A DNA stretch of 14,293 nt from Acidobacteriota bacterium. Its GTDB lineage: Bacteria; Acidobacteriota; Blastocatellia; Pyrinomonadales; Pyrinomonadaceae. The stretch covers positions 1-14,293 of the forward strand of contig JAEZJR010000070.1 of the NCBI GenBank assembly GCA_023415725.1. Reading direction: 5' to 3'. Position 1 is the first letter of the stretch. Each line of letters starts with the position of its first letter. The notes under the pieces are model-generated. The model did not search any database and was not told where the DNA came from. It was given only the letters and a program-made list of their open reading frames with translations. Shown in pieces: positions 1 through 6,849 of this stretch. Position numbers and translations under genes: made by a program.

Positions 1-1490
1 AGATGAGACTTCATGTATTCATCATTCTCAATGAACGGCACCGCCCGACGGATGCTGTCGTACACCGGCGCGGTGCCGCGGCGGAGGCTCGTCTTCGCCC
101 CCATTTTCCTGCGCCGAAAATCGATCCCCTGGGCCGCGCAGAAGAGTTCGAGAGCGAGAACCGATTCCAGGTTTTTCGCAACCTGGCGGAGTTTCAACAC
201 CGCTGTTACGCCCATCGACACATGATCTTCGACGTTCGCAGAGCTTGGTATAGTATCCACGCTCGCCGGATGTGCAAGCACCTTGTTTTCAGTGCATAGA
301 GCTGCCGCGGTGTACTGAACGATCATGAACCCCGAATTCAACCCGCCGTTTTCGGTCAGAAATGCCGGCAGCGTGTGAGCGTTCGAAGCCTCGTCAGTAA
401 GCCGCATGATCCGGCGTTCGGAAATATTCGCGAGCTCTGACAATGCGATCGCGAGGTAGTCAAAAGCCAATGCAAGCGGTTCGCCATGGAAGTTTCCGCC
501 GGAGATGACCTCGATGGAGCCGTCTTCGTCTTGGAAAATAAGCGGGTTATCCGTGACCGAATTAAGCTCTATCTTCAGGAGCCATTCGGCATAGGCCACG
601 GCGTCGCGGCAAGCTCCGTGAACCTGCGGAATGCATCGAAGGGTATATGCATCTTGTACGTTCGTCGGGTCGAAACCGCGGAGAAACTCGCTCCCTTCTA
701 AAATGGAGCGGAGATTACGGGCGCAGTCGAGTTGGCGAGGATGCGGACGAAGTTGATGTATGCGATCGTCGAATGCGGAGAGGGTCCCGTTCAACGCTTC
801 TAGGCTCAGGCAGCCGGCAACATCGGCTAGTTCTGCGAGTCTCAAGGAGCGTGCGGTTTCCAACAGGCCGACCGCGGTCATTATCGTCGTTCCGTTGGTC
901 AGGGCCAAGCCTTCTTTTGCCTTGAGTGTTATGGGAGCAAGTCCAGCCTTCGCCAGAGCTTCTGAACCTTTGAATATGTCTCCTAAAAACTCGGCCTTTC
1001 CTTCACCGATCAACACGCAGGCGAAATGGGCAAGAGGGGCAAGATCACCGCTAGCCCCCAAACTGCCCTTTTCCGGAATTACCGGGTGAACACCGCGATT
1101 CAGGCATTCGAGAATTAGATCCAGGGTTTCCGGACGGATCCCGGAAAAACCTCGGGCAAGCGTATTGGCCCGAATAAGCATTATTGCCCGCACTGTCGGA
1201 GTATCGAACGGATCGCCGACACCCACGGCGTGGCTCAGAACAATGTTCCGCTGAAGGGTTTCGACCTCTTCGAGGCTGATGATCTTATCTTTGAAGGCCC
1301 CAAAGCCGGTGGTGATGCCGTAAGCGATCTCGCCGCGATCCAGGAGCGTATCCACCGCATCCGCGGCACTCTGAACTTTGGATCTGGAGTCATCCGTGAG
1401 ACAAACGTTCGGTTGGCCAGGTTTCCCGTACGCCACTTGAATTACTTGCTCGAATGTAAGGCTTTCGCCGTCGATTAGGATCTCTTTCAT
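1..1490 (-). CDS. hutH: Histidine ammonia-lyase (histidase), 3' end cut by window edge
   Basis: This enzyme removes ammonia from L-histidine to give trans-urocanate, the first step of histidine degradation in the cytoplasm. Reading the minus strand from the ATG at 1490-1488 gives 496 uninterrupted codons before the window ends. The MIO-cofactor triad Ala-Ser-Gly lies at residues 146-148 inside GSLGASGDLAPLAH, and the conserved catalytic tyrosine block YGITTGFGAF is at residues 57-66. Other family blocks such as NGTTIMTAVG, SVTDNPL and GGNFHGEP follow in the usual order. Histidases are about 500-515 residues, so only some 10-20 C-terminal residues should be missing. The start is one base after the hutI stop, preceded by a GGGTGG-like ribosome site, so it is almost certainly co-transcribed and translationally coupled with hutI. 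No frameshift is seen. Identification is secure. Confidence 0.96.
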   Translation of the reverse strand, partial: MKEILIDGESLTFEQVIQVAYGKPGQPNVCLTDDSRSKVQSAADAVDTLLDRGEIAYGITTGFGAFKDKIISLEEVETLQRNIVLSHAVGVGDPFDTPTVRAIMLIRANTLARGFSGIRPETLDLILECLNRGVHPVIPEKGSLGASGDLAPLAHFACVLIGEGKAEFLGDIFKGSEALAKAGLAPITLKAKEGLALTNGTTIMTAVGLLETARSLRLAELADVAGCLSLEALNGTLSAFDDRIHQLRPHPRQLDCARNLRSILEGSEFLRGFDPTNVQDAYTLRCIPQVHGACRDAVAYAEWLLKIELNSVTDNPLIFQDEDGSIEVISGGNFHGEPLALAFDYLAIALSELANISERRIMRLTDEASNAHTLPAFLTENGGLNSGFMIVQYTAAALCTENKVLAHPASVDTIPSSANVEDHVSMGVTAVLKLRQVAKNLESVLALELFCAAQGIDFRRRKMGAKTSLRRGTAPVYDSIRRAVPFIENDEYMKSH

Positions 1491-1491
1491 T

Positions 1492-2796
1492 TTAAACCAC
1501 CCGCGTCTGCCCTCGCCCCGATCGATTCCACACATCGACACCACGCTTAATAACTCGATCCACAAGACTGCCGCCGAATTCGTAAGTTATCAGCCTGTAG
1601 TCTGCGGCGGCGAAAATAGTCAAATCTGCGATGTTGCCGACGGCTATGGAACCGTGCGTCTCCTGAATCCCGAGACTAAATGCTGCATTTATTGTTGCAG
1701 CATTAATGGTTTCGGACGGCAGCAGTTTTTGATACCTGCAGGCGATGGCCATCGCCATTGGTTGCGACGGGCACGGGGCGGAACCGGGGTTGTAGTCCGT
1801 AGAAATCGCGAGAGCACAGCCGGAGTCTATCAAGCGGCGGGCGTTTGCGAATTGAGTCTTTCCGGCATTGAAGTTTTCAGTGGGAATGACGACGCCGACC
1901 GTGTCACTCGATGCCAGTTCGTGTATTTCGCCTTCGGAGATGGCGTCGAGATGGTCGATAGATGACGCATTTGTCGAAATTGCCAAACTCGAGCCTCCGA
2001 GATTGGTGAATTGGTCAACGTGAGCCTTTAGACTAAACCCCAACGACGCGGCCGTCTCTAGCACGCGGCGGGACTGGTCAAGGTTGAATGCGTTTCTCTC
2101 GCAGAATACATCAGCGAAGAAAGGAATGTGTTCAACGGCAAAATGCGATGCCTGGTACCATGCCCAGGCCGCCGGAAGCATTTCAGAGCAGATAAGGTCG
2201 ACGTAACCATCCGTGTCGCCTTTGAATTCTGGCGGAACGGCATGTGCTGCGAGAAATGTCGGCACTATGTCGATGGGGTGAATACGGTCAAGTTCCTCAA
2301 TGACGTGGAGCATTTTTAGCTCGGTTTCAGTGTTTAGTCCGTAGCCGGTTTTGATCTCGGCTGTTGTGGTGCCGCAAGCGAGCATCTTGTTGAGACGCTC
2401 TCGGGCTTGTTCAACAAGCTCTTCGAATGACGCCTCCCGGGTTTTCCGGACGGTTGAGATGATCCCTCCACCTTTTTCGAGGATCTCAAGGTATTCGGCA
2501 CCCTGAATTTTCAGTTCGAATTCGTCGAGCCGGTCACCTGCAAATACTATGTGGGTATGCGGGTCGACGAAGCCGGGGCAAACAACCTTGCCGCCTGCGT
2601 CGATCAACTCGTCGGCAGAATATTTCGCCTCGATCTCTTCCCGAGGGCCCACTTCAATGAACTTATCCCCAGCTACCGCGACCGCTCCATCCTCGATGAC
2701 TCCTACATCACGCATCGATGCCCCGCGTTTGGGGAAACCATCGGACGCGCAAGTGACGAGTTGGCGAATGTTGGTGACGATTAGGTCCGCTTTCAT
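1492..2796 (-). CDS. hutI: Imidazolonepropionase
   Basis: This cytoplasmic metal-dependent amidohydrolase opens 4-imidazolone-5-propanoate to N-formimino-L-glutamate, the third step of histidine degradation. The 434-residue product is slightly longer than the usual 405-420. Visible family features are the metal-binding PHTH pair (His80 and His82), the GGGIISTVRKTREAS block at 109-123, EIKTGYGL at 147-154, the KAHVDQF histidine (His259), the SIDHLD block near 279-284 and the STDYNPGSAPC loop with the metal-ligand aspartate Asp333. The ATG at 2796 gives a natural N-terminus (MKADLIVTNI). hutH follows after a one-base gap, making a hutI-hutH transcription unit. The gene is divergent from the methyltransferase at 2926. 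No strong Shine-Dalgarno site precedes the start, so translation may begin on a short or leaderless transcript. Identification is secure. Confidence 0.97.
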   Translation of the reverse strand: MKADLIVTNIRQLVTCASDGFPKRGASMRDVGVIEDGAVAVAGDKFIEVGPREEIEAKYSADELIDAGGKVVCPGFVDPHTHIVFAGDRLDEFELKIQGAEYLEILEKGGGIISTVRKTREASFEELVEQARERLNKMLACGTTTAEIKTGYGLNTETELKMLHVIEELDRIHPIDIVPTFLAAHAVPPEFKGDTDGYVDLICSEMLPAAWAWYQASHFAVEHIPFFADVFCERNAFNLDQSRRVLETAASLGFSLKAHVDQFTNLGGSSLAISTNASSIDHLDAISEGEIHELASSDTVGVVIPTENFNAGKTQFANARRLIDSGCALAISTDYNPGSAPCPSQPMAMAIACRYQKLLPSETINAATINAAFSLGIQETHGSIAVGNIADLTIFAAADYRLITYEFGGSLVDRVIKRGVDVWNRSGRGQTRVV

Positions 2797-2925
2797 GGTG
2801 GGGCCAAAAGGCGAATGATAGCACAGGCGTGGATGCCGGCCTTAACTTCACCAAAGCAAAGCTTTGATTTAGGGCCAAATAGGTGTAACGTTTGGCGGTA
2901 TATTTATTTATTTGGCGGAGGGAAT
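2797..2925. promoter_or_regulatory. Divergent promoter region of hutI-hutH and methyltransferase, with repeated GCCAAA boxes
   Basis: This 129-base region must hold the promoters of two diverging transcripts. The hexamer GCCAAA occurs on the plus strand at 2803-2808 and 2874-2879, and as its complement TTTGGC at 2891-2896 and 2911-2916. The middle two form an inverted repeat with an 11-base spacer, and the last two are direct copies of TTTGGCGG spaced 20 bases apart, about two helical turns. A 10-base palindrome CAAAGCTTTG lies at 2857-2866. An AT-rich stretch (2899-2910) could hold a -10 element for the rightward gene. These are sequence observations; a role as operator is inference. It does not resemble the TGTATATACA-type sites known for HutC. 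Confidence 0.4.
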
Positions 2926-3945
2926 ATGACCACACACGCACAACCCCAAGCAGATCCGCAGCCGATATGGCAAGCGATGACCGGTTATCAAATATCGGCG
3001 GCTTACAAGAGCGCAGTCGAATTGGAGATCTTCACCAAGATCGCGGATGGGAACAAAACTGCCGCGGAGATCGCCACGGCCTGCGGCGCCAGCGAGCGCG
3101 GCATTCGTATTCTTGCAGACTCGATGACGGTGATCGGGTTACTCACCAAACGGGACGGCGAATACGGTCTGACAGATGTCTCCGCAACATTCCTAAATAA
3201 ACACATCCACACCTATTTGGGAGGTACGGTTGAATTTCTAATGTCCGAAGCACAGCGTCGCGGCTTTGACGACCTCACGAATGCCGTCATTAAAGGCGGA
3301 TCTCAGGTGAAGGGCGATGCATCGATGGATCCGAATAGTGAGATGTGGGTGACCTTCGCTAAGGCGATGATGCCTCTGATGTTCCCGGCCTCCCAGGGCG
3401 TGGCCGCCAACGTGGGGTTTGAAAAAGACAGGAAGCTAAAAGTCCTGGATGTAGCTGCTGGCCACGGCCTTTTCGGGATAATGGTTGCCCAGCAGTACCC
3501 GAACGCGGAAATCCATGCACTCGATTGGGAGAATGTACTGCAAGTCGCTAAGGAAAACGCCCAGAGGATGGGCGTAGGTGACCGGCACCACCTGATGCCC
3601 GGCAGTGCCTTCGATGTCGATTTTGGCGAAGGTTACGATGTCGTGCTTGTCACGAACTTCCTTCATCACTTCGATATGGAAACGTGCACGAACTTCATGG
3701 AAAAGATTTACGATTCGCTGAACCCCGGCGGAAAGGCCATTACTCTCGAGTTTGTCCCCAACGAAGACCGTATTTCTCCGCCCGGAGAGGCACTATTCGC
3801 TTTGGTTATGCTCGCTGCCACGCCCGCCGGTGATGCTTATACTTGGTCGGAATTGAAGAAGATGTGCGAAGATGCAGGATTTTCGCAAAACGAGCACGTT
3901 CCGCTTCCTCCGACGCCCCAACACCTTGTAATATCGACGAAATAA
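2926..3945 (+). CDS. Class I SAM-dependent methyltransferase, O-methyltransferase (Methyltransf_2-like) type
   Basis: The 339-residue product has the two-part layout of small-molecule O-methyltransferases. An N-terminal helical/winged-helix dimerisation domain (about 14-95, with TAAEIATACGASERGIRILAD) is followed by a Rossmann methyltransferase domain. SAM motif I is VLDVAAGHGLFG at 173-184, the acidic residue binding the ribose is probably Asp200 in IHALDWENV, and NFLHHFD at 244-250 is the region where this family carries its catalytic or substrate-facing histidine. The start ATG at 2926 was chosen because GGCGGAGGG lies just upstream and homologues begin near here; an in-frame upstream start at 2815 would add a low-complexity leader. 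It diverges from hutI and sits between hutI and hutU, so a link with histidine or urocanate metabolism is possible but unproven. The substrate cannot be read from the sequence. Confidence 0.85.
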   Translation: MTTHAQPQADPQPIWQAMTGYQISAAYKSAVELEIFTKIADGNKTAAEIATACGASERGIRILADSMTVIGLLTKRDGEYGLTDVSATFLNKHIHTYLGGTVEFLMSEAQRRGFDDLTNAVIKGGSQVKGDASMDPNSEMWVTFAKAMMPLMFPASQGVAANVGFEKDRKLKVLDVAAGHGLFGIMVAQQYPNAEIHALDWENVLQVAKENAQRMGVGDRHHLMPGSAFDVDFGEGYDVVLVTNFLHHFDMETCTNFMEKIYDSLNPGGKAITLEFVPNEDRISPPGEALFALVMLAATPAGDAYTWSELKKMCEDAGFSQNEHVPLPPTPQHLVISTK

Positions 3946-3946
3946 A

Positions 3947-4432
3947 TCAGGGGTTCTGCTGCGCTATCCGGTTATGGATGTTATTTACTTCCATCAAGGC
4001 GGCAGAACCATACCATTTGATGAAGTCTACCTTGAAGATTCCCGCTTTGATCGAAGGGTCGGTTTCGGTGAGTTTCTGCGCTTCCTCGATCGTTTCCACA
4101 TTGAATACGTAAAGGCCGCGGAATTCTTTCTTTTCGTCATTGAAGGGCCCCGCTAGCGAAAGCTTACCTTCGCCTGCCAATCGATTTATCATCGCGAAAT
4201 GCCCCTTGAACAGCTCCGCACGCTTTTCTTTATCAGTGATCGATGCATCATTCGGCCCCGTTTTTAACAGCGCGAGCACGTACTTCCTCATCCCAAATTT
4301 ATCGGCACCAAGACGCTTCGCTAATTCGGCGTCATAATTGGGGCTGGGCTTAGAATCGGTTTGTCCGGATGCAATAACGGTTAAAGCAAGGATGAATGTA
4401 AAAACCGCGAAAATTCTATTAGTGTATCTCAT
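3947..4432 (-). CDS. Exported YCII-domain protein
   Basis: The 161-residue product begins with a typical signal peptide: Arg-rich start MRYTNR, then a hydrophobic core, with likely cleavage after ASG before QTDSKPS near residue 23. The mature part is a YCII-related ferredoxin-like domain (about 47-145), recognisable by KYVLALLKTGPN, GHFAMINRLAGEGKLSLAGPF, the conserved ETDPSIKAGIF segment and the trailing W-Y. YCII domains are small dimeric alpha/beta barrels, often of unknown function, and most are cytoplasmic, so secretion is notable. The ATG at 4432 is preferred over an upstream TTG at 4447, because it places the positive residues right at the signal peptide start; neither has a strong ribosome site. 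Its stop is two bases from the stop of the convergent methyltransferase. Function is unknown. Confidence 0.8.
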   Translation of the reverse strand: MRYTNRIFAVFTFILALTVIASGQTDSKPSPNYDAELAKRLGADKFGMRKYVLALLKTGPNDASITDKEKRAELFKGHFAMINRLAGEGKLSLAGPFNDEKKEFRGLYVFNVETIEEAQKLTETDPSIKAGIFKVDFIKWYGSAALMEVNNIHNRIAQQNP

Positions 4433-4499
4433 GGCTGGAATGGACAAGGATTGGTATCGCGAATCGCACAGATGTTAGCACGCTTTGTCCGGTGACGAA

Positions 4500-4528
4500 T
4501 TGGAAAAAATCCACCTGCTGTCGATAAT
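4500..4528 (+). promoter_or_regulatory. Probable sigma70-type promoter of hutU
   Basis: TTGGAA (4500-4505) and GATAAT (4523-4528) are separated by the ideal 17 bases and lie just upstream of hutU. Transcription would start near 4535, leaving an untranslated leader of only about 20 bases without a clear Shine-Dalgarno site. The heptamer AATTGGA occurs at 4498-4504 and again at 4526-4532, overlapping both elements, and could be part of a control site. This is a consensus match by eye only. Confidence 0.45.
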
Positions 4529-4554
4529 TGGAGAACAAATAAATTCCACGACAT

Positions 4555-6213
4555 ATGAAACGAATCATCAAGGCACCCACGGGAACCGAACTGAGCTGCA
4601 AAAACTGGCTGATCGAGGCTGCATATAGGATGATCCAGAACAATCTGGATCCCGACGTGGCGTTCGACCCGGATAATTTGATCGTCTACGGAGGCCGCGG
4701 AAAAGCGGCCCGGAACTGGGAGTCGTTCGACGCTATCCTGCAGAGCCTCAAGGAGTTAAATGAGGATGAAACCCTGTTGGTCCAGTCCGGGAAGCCCGTT
4801 GGCGTGTTCAGGTCCCATACCGATGCCCCGCGTATCTTGCTCGCGAATTCTAACATCGTCCCGCACTGGGCGACGCAGGAGCAGTTCGACAAGTACGAGC
4901 GAGAAGGCCTGATGATGTACGGCCAGATGACGGCTGGGTCATGGATATACATTGGTACTCAAGGCATCCTGCAGGGGACCTACGAGACGTTCGGTTCCCT
5001 AGCGAGGCAGCACGGTTGGGGCGATCTGAGCGGGAGACTTGTGCTAACGGCCGGTCTCGGCGAGATGGGCGGAGCGCAAGCCCAGGCGATAACATTCAAC
5101 GGCGGCGTGGGCCTGTTGGTCGAGGTCGATCCTTGGCGGATCGAGCGCAGGTTACAGCTAAAGCAAGTGGATGTAGCCACCGAGAGCATCGACGAGGCCG
5201 TACACCTCGCGAAGCTGGCTGTTAATGCCCGGGAAGCAAAATCCATCGCCCTTCTTGGAAATGCGGCAGACGTCCATTGGGAATTGATCAAGATGGGCAT
5301 CATTCCTGATGTCGTAACTGACCAGACATCAGCCCATGACGTGCTTTACGGCTATATTCCATCGGGCTTCGACGTGACATCGGCGGCGGAGTTACGAGAA
5401 GCGAACCCCGTGGAATATGAAAAGGAAGCACTCGACTCAATGGCGCGACACGTTCAGGCGATGCTAGAGTTCAAGCATTTCGGCTCGGTGGTATTCGACT
5501 ACGGAAATAACTTAAGACAAAGGGCTTACGACCATGGCCTGAAGGAAGCATTCGAATATCCGGGTTTCGTACCGGCGTATATCAGGCCGCTGTTTTGTGA
5601 AGGGAAAGGCCCGTTCCGGTGGGTCGCTTTGTCCGGAGATAAGGAAGATATCTACAAAACGGACGAGGCAGTAATGAACCTTTTCCCGGAAAACGATCAC
5701 CTGGCTCGCTGGCTTACGATGGCTCAGGAACAGGTCCAATTTCAGGGACTTCCCGCACGGATCTGCTGGTTAGGCTATGGCGAACGGGCGAAAGCAGGCC
5801 TGAGACTCAATGAAATGGTTGCCTCTGGGGAACTTAAAGCACCGATCGTTATTGGCAGAGACCACCTTGACTGCGGGTCTGTCGCCTCCCCAAACCGCGA
5901 AACAGAGGCCATGAAAGACGGTAGCGATGCCATCGCGGACTGGGTCTATTTGAATGCGATGATCAACGTCGCGGGCGGAGCTACATGGGTTTCACTCCAC
6001 CATGGTGGAGGCGTAGGGATCGGCTACTCGCTGCACGCAGGGCAGGTGATAGTGGCGGACGGAACGCCAGAAGCGGCGAAACGGATCGAACGGGTTTTGA
6101 CGACAGATCCGGGAATGGGCATCATTAGGCATGCCGATGCTGGATACGATGAGGCCATCGAGTTCGCCCACGATCATGGTGTCAATATCCCTATGGACAG
6201 CGCGCGCAATTAA
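4555..6213 (+). CDS. hutU: Urocanate hydratase (urocanase)
   Basis: Urocanase adds water to urocanate, using a tightly bound NAD+ as an electrophile, to give 4-imidazolone-5-propanoate, the second step of histidine degradation. The 552-residue length matches the family (about 550-560). The NAD-binding Rossmann segment GLGEMGGAQAQAITFNGG is at 167-184. The urocanase signature FQGLPARICW at 396-405 holds the active-site cysteine Cys404. The conserved GRDHLD...GSVASPNRETEAMKDGSDA block (434-459) and SLHHGGGVGIGYSLHAG (480-496) are intact. It stands alone on the plus strand, separated from hutI-hutH by the methyltransferase and the YCII gene, and appears to have its own promoter. A strong hairpin follows its stop. 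Identification is secure. Confidence 0.97.
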   Translation: MKRIIKAPTGTELSCKNWLIEAAYRMIQNNLDPDVAFDPDNLIVYGGRGKAARNWESFDAILQSLKELNEDETLLVQSGKPVGVFRSHTDAPRILLANSNIVPHWATQEQFDKYEREGLMMYGQMTAGSWIYIGTQGILQGTYETFGSLARQHGWGDLSGRLVLTAGLGEMGGAQAQAITFNGGVGLLVEVDPWRIERRLQLKQVDVATESIDEAVHLAKLAVNAREAKSIALLGNAADVHWELIKMGIIPDVVTDQTSAHDVLYGYIPSGFDVTSAAELREANPVEYEKEALDSMARHVQAMLEFKHFGSVVFDYGNNLRQRAYDHGLKEAFEYPGFVPAYIRPLFCEGKGPFRWVALSGDKEDIYKTDEAVMNLFPENDHLARWLTMAQEQVQFQGLPARICWLGYGERAKAGLRLNEMVASGELKAPIVIGRDHLDCGSVASPNRETEAMKDGSDAIADWVYLNAMINVAGGATWVSLHHGGGVGIGYSLHAGQVIVADGTPEAAKRIERVLTTDPGMGIIRHADAGYDEAIEFAHDHGVNIPMDSARN

Positions 6214-6214
6214 T

Positions 6215-6243
6215 GGGCGAGAGGCCCTGCCCGCCTCTCGCCC
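6215..6243 (+). terminator. Strong hairpin after hutU, probable terminator
   Basis: GGGCGAGAGGC (6215-6225) pairs perfectly with GCCTCTCGCCC (6233-6243), an 11-bp GC-rich stem with a 7-base loop, starting one base after the hutU stop codon. No run of T follows, so it is not a textbook intrinsic terminator. It may protect the 3' end of the mRNA or act with Rho. It lies between hutU and the convergent gene that ends at 6271, so it would form in both transcripts. Confidence 0.6.
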
Positions 6244-6270
6244 AGTTGGGTTCGCCTGGAGCTCTAAGTA

Positions 6271-6609
6271 CTAGTAACGGCGAACTTTACGATATTTACG
6301 ACGCTTCGGGTTGAGCTTGTACGTATACAGTGCAGACCCCGCGAGGCCTGAACCTGCACCGATCAGAGCGCCTTTTCTGCCGCCTAACAGCCCGCCGATC
6401 ACCGCACCTGCCCCCGTTCCAACGGCCATATTTATGCGGTTTCGGTGACGGCGATAATAGCTGGGTTTCCTCGTCCGGACCCAGACAACACGGCCGTTTC
6501 GATAGGTTTTACGATAATAAGTTTGAGCTTCTACCTGCTGCGGCGATGCGAAGATGAGCATACCCGCCATCAGCGTCATTAATACGAATGTGACTATACC
6601 TTTTTTCAT
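6271..6609 (-). CDS. Small secreted or membrane-associated glycine-zipper protein
   Basis: The 112-residue product has a clear signal peptide: MKK start, hydrophobic stretch to about residue 22, and cleavage probably after VEA before QTYYRK. A basic, tyrosine- and arginine-rich segment follows (29-58), then a glycine-zipper stretch (about 63-92: AVGTGAGAVIGGLLGG and GALIGAGSGLAG), then a very basic tail ending RKYRKVRRY. Glycine-zipper segments of this kind pack as helical hairpins in outer-membrane or envelope proteins. The charge suggests contact with nucleic acid, polyanionic envelope polymers or membrane lipids, but that is only inference. A GGGGG ribosome site precedes the ATG at 6609. 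It is convergent with hutU and divergent from the hutG-like gene. No enzymatic motif is seen. Confidence 0.75.
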   Translation of the reverse strand: MKKGIVTFVLMTLMAGMLIFASPQQVEAQTYYRKTYRNGRVVWVRTRKPSYYRRHRNRINMAVGTGAGAVIGGLLGGRKGALIGAGSGLAGSALYTYKLNPKRRKYRKVRRY

Positions 6610-6745
6610 CCTTAACCCCCAAAAATCAAATCTAGAAGAGCTACGTTATGCCGGACTACTGGCAAAGGGTGTGCCAAGCGAAGGTAAGGGCATTTTAAGG
6701 GTAAATTACTTATACTTGGCCGTTTAAGCGTCGGATTTTCGAACT

Positions 6746-6757
6746 CAAATCGATTTG
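6746..6757. promoter_or_regulatory. 12-bp perfect palindrome, possible operator
   Basis: CAAATCGATTTG is a perfect 12-base palindrome about 34 bases upstream of the -35 element of the hutG-like promoter. An 8-base palindrome CGAATTCG follows at 6766-6773. The surrounding 240-base intergenic region (6610-6849) otherwise holds only a TGGCA/TGCCA inverted pair with a 7-base gap near 6659-6675, upstream of the glycine-zipper gene. Dyad sites of this size are typical of dimeric repressors or activators, but no regulator gene is in the window. Confidence 0.3.
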
Positions 6758-6790
6758 GACTGTATCGAATTCGTTCAATACGGAGGTCGT

Positions 6791-6819
6791 TTCAAAAGCA
6801 TTCCTATATCCGCTATAAT
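6791..6819 (+). promoter_or_regulatory. Probable sigma70-type promoter of the hutG-like gene
   Basis: A perfect TATAAT -10 box at 6814-6819 is preceded, after 17 bases, by TTCAAA (6791-6796), a four-of-six match to the -35 consensus. Transcription would start near 6826, about 24 bases before the ATG at 6850. No clear Shine-Dalgarno site is seen in that short leader. Confidence 0.55.
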
Positions 6820-6849
6820 CTAAGCAGTTCTAAGACTTACCGACATATT

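Noticed and set aside
3..1478. Several plus-strand open frames of 70-109 codons across the hutH region
   Set aside because: They lie antisense to a continuous, motif-complete hutH reading frame and show no recognisable protein features or ribosome sites.
2815..2925. N-terminal extension of the methyltransferase from an upstream ATG
   Set aside because: GGCGGAGGG sits directly before the ATG at 2926, and the extension would fill the divergent promoter region and has no family similarity that I can see.
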